Source of the DNA: Euglena gracilis
Lineage: Eukaryota > Euglenida > Euglenophyceae > Euglenales
DNA: 64,000 nt
Direction of reading: 5' to 3'
NCBI GenBank assembly: GCA_039621445.1
Contig: CP154954.1
Span: forward strand, 30,198,395-30,262,394
The position numbers and the translations under genes are program-made. This document shows positions 59,501 through 64,000 of this stretch, piece after piece (position 1 is the first letter of the stretch; the number at the start of each line of letters is the position of its first letter). The notes under the pieces are model-generated. The model was not told the DNA's origin. It worked only from the letters and a program-made list of their open reading frames with translations, and ran no database searches.

Positions 59501-62500
59501 AACAATGCCACCTCGGTGGCTGCTGCTGAACCGGGGGGTTAATGACGGCCTTGTGAAAGCTTAAGTGCAACCCCTATCATCACCGTTGCAGCAAAACACA
59601 AACCAGGGGGCAAGTGGTGGGATTTTTCGAAAGCCACCCCATGCCCAAGGGCGCGGCTTCACGTGTGCCGGTGACGTGCCAGCGGCGGGCCAACTATTAG
59701 AGGTCTACGGTCTCCACATGGACCTGGGCCTGTCACTTAGTCACTTTTTTCCCTAAAAAAAGCCCCATGGTTGAGGAGAGTGTTTGGCAGCTGAGTAAAT
59801 TGCACACCGAAGGAGCCATTGCAGGTGGTGTTTGGGGTCGTGTTTGAATTGCGCTATATAAAATCAATATTGTGGTCGGTGTGCGCAAACGCGCACATCG
59901 TCATGGTGTGCCCATTTTTGCACTCTGGCGACGTCCATCTTTATGCACGTGGTCGGTGTTTGAAAGTGTGTAAACGCCGACCATGTGCGCATTTGCGCAA
60001 ACCGACCACTTTTTTCATTCCGACCTGGAGCTTGGTGCATGTGCTTTTCAATGCATTTCTGTCTGTTTTCGGAGCAAAGCTGCGTTGTAAGCTTTCTTCC
60101 AATTATTGTTGTGTCAAAATGCTCAAGGCAGTGAGGTCCGTTTACGTTCCATGATATTTGATCGCGTCCCTTTTCACAAATGAACATGAGGTCGGTTTGC
60201 GCAAATAAATGCACACACGTGGTCGATGTGCGCATTTGCGCAAACCGACCTCATTTTCTCTCCCAAACTCATGGTATTTGTCTCATCAATTTCAGAAGTG
60301 TGAATTCTGGGGTATTTATGGCCGTTCTTCGGGGGAACTGCACAATGGTCGATGTGCGAAATTGCGCACATCGACACTCTTTATTTGTTCAAAACATGGC
60401 TGCAATACGTCAATACAGTGCCATTTGTGTGATCCCCTCTCCCGTTTCAGCGCTACACAATTTAGCCGGACGAATCCCCACTGCAAGTTCGGTGGGGACT
60501 CACGACGCTTCCCTCCCCTTCAAACCACTTTCCCTTCACCCTGCACGGGCCTTCACAAAATCCCCAGGCACGCCTTCGTTTCTGCGCTCTTGGCCGGCGG
60601 CGTGATTGGACCCACCCTAACCCCCCCCCATGCTTCTTCCCTGCGCTCTGGCAAACGCACAAGAACACAACTCCAAGGCCAGCAAAAACAAAAAAAAAGT
60701 GCGCCAAAACCCCCGGAGGGAGCCAGCCAGGGTCGCCAACAACCGGCGAGGAGAGCTGCATCGCACAAAAAGGGGGGAGGCGGTACCGGGGTTTTGGTGT
60801 TTTGGTCGCTGTTTTTTCAATTGTGGGGGGGGTAGGTCCGGGGGTTTTCGTGGCATGCCGACCACAAAAAAACTGTCAAAAACACGTAATTCGTGGGAGC
60901 GCCGGGGCCAAAAATGAAAATTTTGTCGGATTCGTCGTCCACCTGTCGCCTCGCGCTCTTCCCCCTTGCAACGCCGACGCCAAATTGAAAAAAAAATGGT
61001 CGGTTTGCGCAAATGCGCAAATCGACCAAAAAACCCTTAAGTGCGAGATGCACCGCCTAAGGGTTAGGGTTAGGGGTTATAAGCCTAAAAATAAGCCTCA
61101 ACTTTGGAGGAAAAAAAGGTTGAAAACGCTGAGATTTGGTCTAAAAGTCCTTAAAACAGAACTCCTTGCCCTGATCAGAGTGTGGCTTAATAACCACATG
61201 GAAAAGGCTGCCGGTTCTTAAGGAATGGGGTTTTTTTTATTAACAAAAGGACCGCTCCTTAAGGGCTGCCCAGAAAGAGGGCTGGCCAACGGCCGGCCTG
61301 AGACTCGAGCCGACCGGGTTGAAAACCTAGATGGCAGCAGAAAGCTCTGCCCCCCCCCCCCCCCCGGGGAGGGGTTCCAGTGGTATGGCCCAGGGAGGGG
61401 GTCCACTTGTGTGGGGCGATTGGGCGGGTATCGGATGTGTTCTTACCACCATTTTGGTTGAGATCACGGTTAATTAAAAGATTAACCCCGCCCCTTGGGG
61501 TTCATCCAACCAGCAGCCTTTTTCCGGCCAGTAGCCCTTTTCCATCCCTGGACCCCCCTCCCCCCATCCACGAGTTTGGATTATTTTGCAGCCGCCTGAA
61601 GGGTCGGCTGGACGGGCAACAATTTTTTTTTGCGTCTGAACTGGGCTGGCCAGGGCAAATTTTGGGTCAAATGCCAACTTGTATCACGATTGGCGGATTT
61701 TTTAGACAAGTTTGCGGTGTTGATTTTTTGGGGTGCCCGGTTCAGCCCCAGTTTGGGCCTATTTCCAGCCCTGAGACCCCCAGGGGGGGGTCAGCCATCA
61801 GTGTCCGGCCAGACGCTTGGGTGCAGTAAAAAAAAAAGGAAGGGCTATATCAAGGACACGTCATTTTCTCCCTCGAGACAGTGGCAATATGATCATATTC
61901 AACTCAAAAAAAAGACAGAAACAATGGCATTCTCCCAGTGAATGCAAGCAAGAAATGCGACATTGGGACTTCAAAAATAATAAAAATGGTGTTGGGTTTT
62001 CCAGACCCTGCGCAGCAGATAGACCAGTTTGATTTGGTGCTTCTTCGGGTCACGGTTCAGCTTCTCACAGACCAACGCCAACAAGTCCCGGTACAGGACG
62101 TCAGGGGGTAGGGAGAGGCGGCGGCGCGTCGTGCGGCTCTGCCGCACATAGTTGACGAAGAAGGTGAGGTCCTCCAGCGTCTTGCGGGCCGGCTGGATGG
62201 GGTCCCGGCTGGACCTGGAGGACCGAGGGAAATGAAGCGTTGCGGGATTTGAAAATGGTCGACCGGTTCTCTGGTTTCTGGTTTGAGGCAGCAAACGTTT
62301 TCGAAAAGGAAACCACTGGACAAGTGCAGAGCCACTGGTCAAGGAAGGTGCCGGAGAAAAGTGCTTGGATATTCAGCTCCAGAATAATGGAAAGAGTTTG
62401 CATAACTGCAGGATGGAGCAAAGCTGCAGAAAATAAAGAACCAGTATGAAAGGTTTCAGGTTCCCTCGCCGAAAGCCATGGGAATTCTCAGCCAATTGTT

Positions 62501-63922
62501 TGAGGTGAAAATCCCCCCCAAAAAACCCTGGTCGATGAAAAAGTTGCAAGCCCAGGGCATGGCCGTGGCTGTGACACAGAACGGCAATCCTGGCAAATCC
62601 TGCACAAGGCTTTTTTGACTGTGTTCCACCTTGGACAGATTGTCCCAAAATTTCCTGTCTGGTTTTGAGGAGGGAACAGGGGTTTGTTTAAGACTGGGGG
62701 GGAGGGGGGTTCCCCACCCACCCATCCCCTGGGGGCCGGCCCCCGGGGGGGGGGGGGTGTCCCGGGGGACCTACTCTCGTTTTCCCGAAAATGGCAAAAA
62801 ATCGCGAAAATGCTAAAAATAGCGGCGCCTTCGGCGCCAAAAGGTATATCCCCGGGGGTCCCCCAGGGGGGGGGGGGGCTCGGCTAGACCCACCCACCCT
62901 AACCTTACCCCCCCAGGGTCCAAGACGAAAAAAAAATCCCCTGGATCTGAAGTCCAAATGAGAGCCGGTTGCCCCAGACCTGGGGGGGGGGGCTGCCGGC
63001 CTGCGCGGCTACGGGTCCCTCCTGGGGGGGGAGGGGTGCTCATGGCCATTCTCGACCCTTTTTCCTCAAAACTATCAGTCGGGCCTGGGCTGGCCCCAAC
63101 TTTATTTCAGCAGAGGGCAGAGGGGCGTCACACATTGGCTGGGCTGGACCCAGAGGAAGAGTTCCTCAGGCTAAAAAAAAAATGGCCCTGCTTCCGACTC
63201 CCCCCCCCCTAGGGGGATCACTTCCACTCTTCCACTCAATCACTTTTTTTCAGAAAGCCAGTCAGTCATTTTGGCTCCCTGGGATCATGCTTGTGCTTAC
63301 CGACCGGGGGGGGGGGTGCCTGCCCCTGGCAGGCACACCCGGGGGGGGGGGACCCAGAAAATTTTCATTGAAAATGGCCTTTTCCGGGCCCCTGGCGCCT
63401 TCGGCCGGGGTTTTGGGGGGGGGGGGTGCCTGCCTGCCCCTGCCCGTCCCTGGCGCCGAAGGCGCCAGGGACGGGCAGGGGCAGGCAGGCACCCCCCCAA
63501 AAACCTACCCCCCCCCGGGGGTCGGATTGGGTGCTATGTGGTGCCTGCCCCTAGCACCCCCCGCCCCGTGGGGTGGGCACCCGACTAAGCACAGGCCTGC
63601 CTGGGATCCAGTAAAAAAAATTCGACTACAAATGTGAGAAATATATATAAATAAACAAATAAATAATACGGTGCCTTCGGCGGCGAGTCACTTCGGTGGT
63701 TTATCGCCGACCACCCCCCTCTTGGGGGAGGGGGTTTGGATCAAAACCAGTCAGGCACCCCTCCCCTGGGGCAGGGGGTCGACCAGAGACTACTACAAGG
63801 TCCGGGGGCGGACACCCGCTCTCGCTGCCGTCGCTGCAGCACATGACCAGCGTGTCCAGGCGGTTGACCTTGGAGTTCCAGTCCAGCGCCGGGACGTCCT
63901 CCTCGATGGTCCCGGTGTCATC
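53044..63922 (-). CDS. Multi-exon gene with Ras-binding-like and PH domains (SIN1-like candidate), 5' end outside window
   Basis: Eight exons can be chained on the minus strand: 63922-63816, 62214-62007, 57514-57384, 57328-57172, 55776-55660, about 54281-54132, 53560-53507 and 53163-53044 (stop TGA). Phases agree at every junction except the acceptor of the sixth exon, where no AG is visible. The product contains a ubiquitin/Ras-binding-like fold, an Asp/Glu-rich linker, a PH domain and a short basic tail. RBD followed by C-terminal PH is the layout of SIN1/MAPKAP1, the TORC2 subunit that recruits substrates and lipids at membranes; that identity is an inference from layout, not from a confident family match. 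No start codon is seen, so upstream exons must lie beyond 64000. Introns are 55 bp to 4.5 kb, and the 4.5-kb intron holds the TIR element at 57912-61061. Confidence 0.6.
54132..55776 (-). CDS. PH domain of gene A, split over two exons
   Basis: Exon 55776-55660 reads EFHVIKINKWGVRQHRILGM then DRSTIYNMMPKREKTL, the first strands of a pleckstrin-homology fold. Exon 54281-54132 reads RPLYLEVDYKNKQTPTDRI and RDAQELLSKLRFLS, the late strands and the C-terminal helix of the same fold. The first exon has acceptor CGCCGCCAG and donor AGC|GTCCGC. The second has donor ATC|GTTCCT, but no AG exists between the in-frame stop at 54282-54284 and the conserved coding, so its 5' border is unresolved. PH domains bind phosphoinositides or proteins at membranes. 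The exact subfamily is not certain. Confidence 0.65.
57172..57328 (-). CDS. Exon of gene A: acidic linker leading into PH domain
   Basis: Fifty-two codons read VGTFAVHEFALEPLG, then a run rich in Glu and Asp (EEEEDDEVD, PEEDD), then VLYTEYDASKYQ. The donor is CAG|GTGTTG and runs directly into a TG repeat on the sense strand (57150-57171). The end is phase 0 and continues in frame into the PH exon at 55776 as KYQ-EFHVIK. The acceptor at 57328 has a C13 tract about 20 bases upstream. Confidence 0.65.
57384..57514 (-). CDS. Exon of gene A: continuation after RBD-like segment
   Basis: The acceptor TTGCCTCTGCAG is followed by GTCCTCGGC in phase 0, matching the upstream exon. The frame reads GGVYRTSLSDGSLPTEKTL and TTLYHGR. 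The 3' end is uncertain: a phase-2 donor GTGTCG (chosen here) joins correctly to the next exon, while a phase-1 GTGGGT lies 10 bases upstream of it. A second frame across the last third (RFRPEQWVAVSG) also looks protein-like, so a frameshift or a different splice is possible. Confidence 0.5.
57912..61061. mobile_element. 3150-bp TIR element with 30-bp GGTCG..TGCGCA palindromes
   Basis: The left terminus CTTAGGCGGCGCATCTCG continues with ACTTAAGGGTTTTTT. The right terminus is its inverted copy, AAAAAACCCTTAAGTGCGAG then ATGCACCGCCTAAG. A 5-bp duplication GGTTA flanks it (57907-57911, 61062-61066). At least a dozen copies of a palindrome of the form GGTCGATGTGCGCAAATGCG plus CACATCGACC lie inside (for example about 58391, 58439, 58488, 58534, 58611, 58829, 59876, 59976, 60222, 60346, 60999). 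No transposase is recognised. It sits in the 4.5-kb intron of gene A. Confidence 0.82.
62007..62214 (-). CDS. Exon of gene A: ubiquitin/Ras-binding-like segment
   Basis: The acceptor is CGGTCCTCCAG and the donor is AGG|GTCTGG. The 69 codons include LTFFVNYVRQ, RRRLSLPPD, LYRDLLALVCEKLNRDP and HQIKLVYL. A beta strand, a short Leu-Pro turn, a helix carrying DLLALVCEKL and a following strand is the pattern of Raf-type Ras-binding domains and of the SIN1 RBD. The open frame is long relative to its neighbours and is flanked by AT-richer, stop-laden sequence. Confidence is high that this is coding and moderate for the fold. Confidence 0.7.
62700..63230. repeat. Poly-C/G and GGCGCC hairpin-rich intron sequence
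   Basis: (G)n runs at about 62696, 62744, 62865 and 62982 alternate with AGCGGCGCCTTCGGCGCC and AAAATGGCAAAAA-type spacers, the module set of the small MITE families. No exon was found. Confidence 0.5.
63280..63600. mobile_element. MITE with TGCCTGCCCCTGGCAGGCA and a perfect 38-bp fold-back
   Basis: Ends GTGCTTACCGACCGGGG and CCCGACTAAGCAC are roughly inverted. A perfect palindrome with 38-base arms and loop GAA spans 63420-63498, centred on GGCGCCGAAGGCGCC. Modules match the element at 8155-8480. Confidence 0.55.
63816..63922 (-). CDS. Exon of gene A, upstream of the RBD-like segment
   Basis: The acceptor is CTTGCTGCAG followed by GATGAC. The exon reads 35 codons in phase 0 (DDTGTIEEDV, ALDWNSKVN, TLVMCCSDG) and ends in phase 2 at donor GTGTCC. 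The trailing GG joins the leading G of the exon at 62214 to give a Gly codon, so the phases match. Almost every codon ends in G or C. I do not recognise a motif in this piece. Confidence 0.55.
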
Positions 63923-64000
63923 CTGCAGCAAGGCGGGCACCGGCGCAGGTTGGAATACCGCCATGGCAAGACGTGGTGGAACGGCGCGCGCCAGCGAAAC

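Overview
The window reads as a stretch of a large, repeat-rich nuclear genome of a photosynthetic unicellular eukaryote. A dinoflagellate is my best guess. The reasons are: short exons with extreme G/C preference at third codon positions scattered through 0.1-7 kb introns; all four recognisable genes on the minus strand, one after another; several junctions where only a GC or GA 5' splice site keeps the conserved reading frame; a plastid-lipid-associated (fibrillin) gene; and introns packed with terminal-inverted-repeat (TIR) elements. The species is inferred, not read. Prokaryote-style features (operons, ribosome binding sites, CRISPR arrays) are absent, and nearly all long ORFs are artefacts of TG/TGCG repeats.

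Genes, in transcription order from right to left. (A) 63922->53044: a gene whose 5' end lies outside the window, with a Ras-binding/ubiquitin-like segment followed by an acidic linker, a PH domain and a basic tail; the layout recalls the TORC2 subunit SIN1. (B) 51358->48073: a complete five-exon magnesium-dependent phosphatase 1 (MDP-1, HAD superfamily) of about 173 residues with all four HAD motifs. (C) 46961->36821: a PAP/fibrillin gene, with N-terminal hydrophobic exons that join in phase and two C-terminal membrane helices. (D) 34435->9207 or beyond (next in-phase exon 8799-8587): an unrecognised helical, Arg/Leu-rich protein ending in an Ala/Pro/Arg-rich tail. Exon borders were set by hand from acceptor AG, donor and reading phase. 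Phases agree at nearly every junction, which is the main support for the models, and the exceptions are stated.

Non-coding sequence. Three sizeable TIR elements with target-site duplications sit at 10933-14684 (TSD TGCAA), 57912-61061 (TSD GGTTA) and 44849-46236 (TSD CACCCT), all in introns. The first two share the terminus CTTAG(A/G)CGGC and are filled with dispersed copies of the palindrome core TGCGCANNTGCGCA. A 93-bp relative (34566-34658, TSD ACACA) lies in an AC microsatellite. Smaller MITE-like families recur: elements whose TIRs begin with a C homopolymer, elements carrying CCAGTCAGTCAC with a GGCGCC hairpin, and elements ending in GCTTAAGG. A 71-bp satellite (21680-24245) has a 921-bp higher-order period. 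TG/TGCG arrays occur near 19.6, 20.8, 25.6, 27.9, 30.5-31.8 and 39.6-40.1 kb, four of them just upstream of 3' splice sites. There is a perfect 89-bp fold-back at 35814-35997 and a 38-bp one at 63420-63498.

The genes do not form a recognisable pathway. The common thread is that each is cut by introns colonised by the same element families, so this window is chiefly informative about intron and transposon biology.
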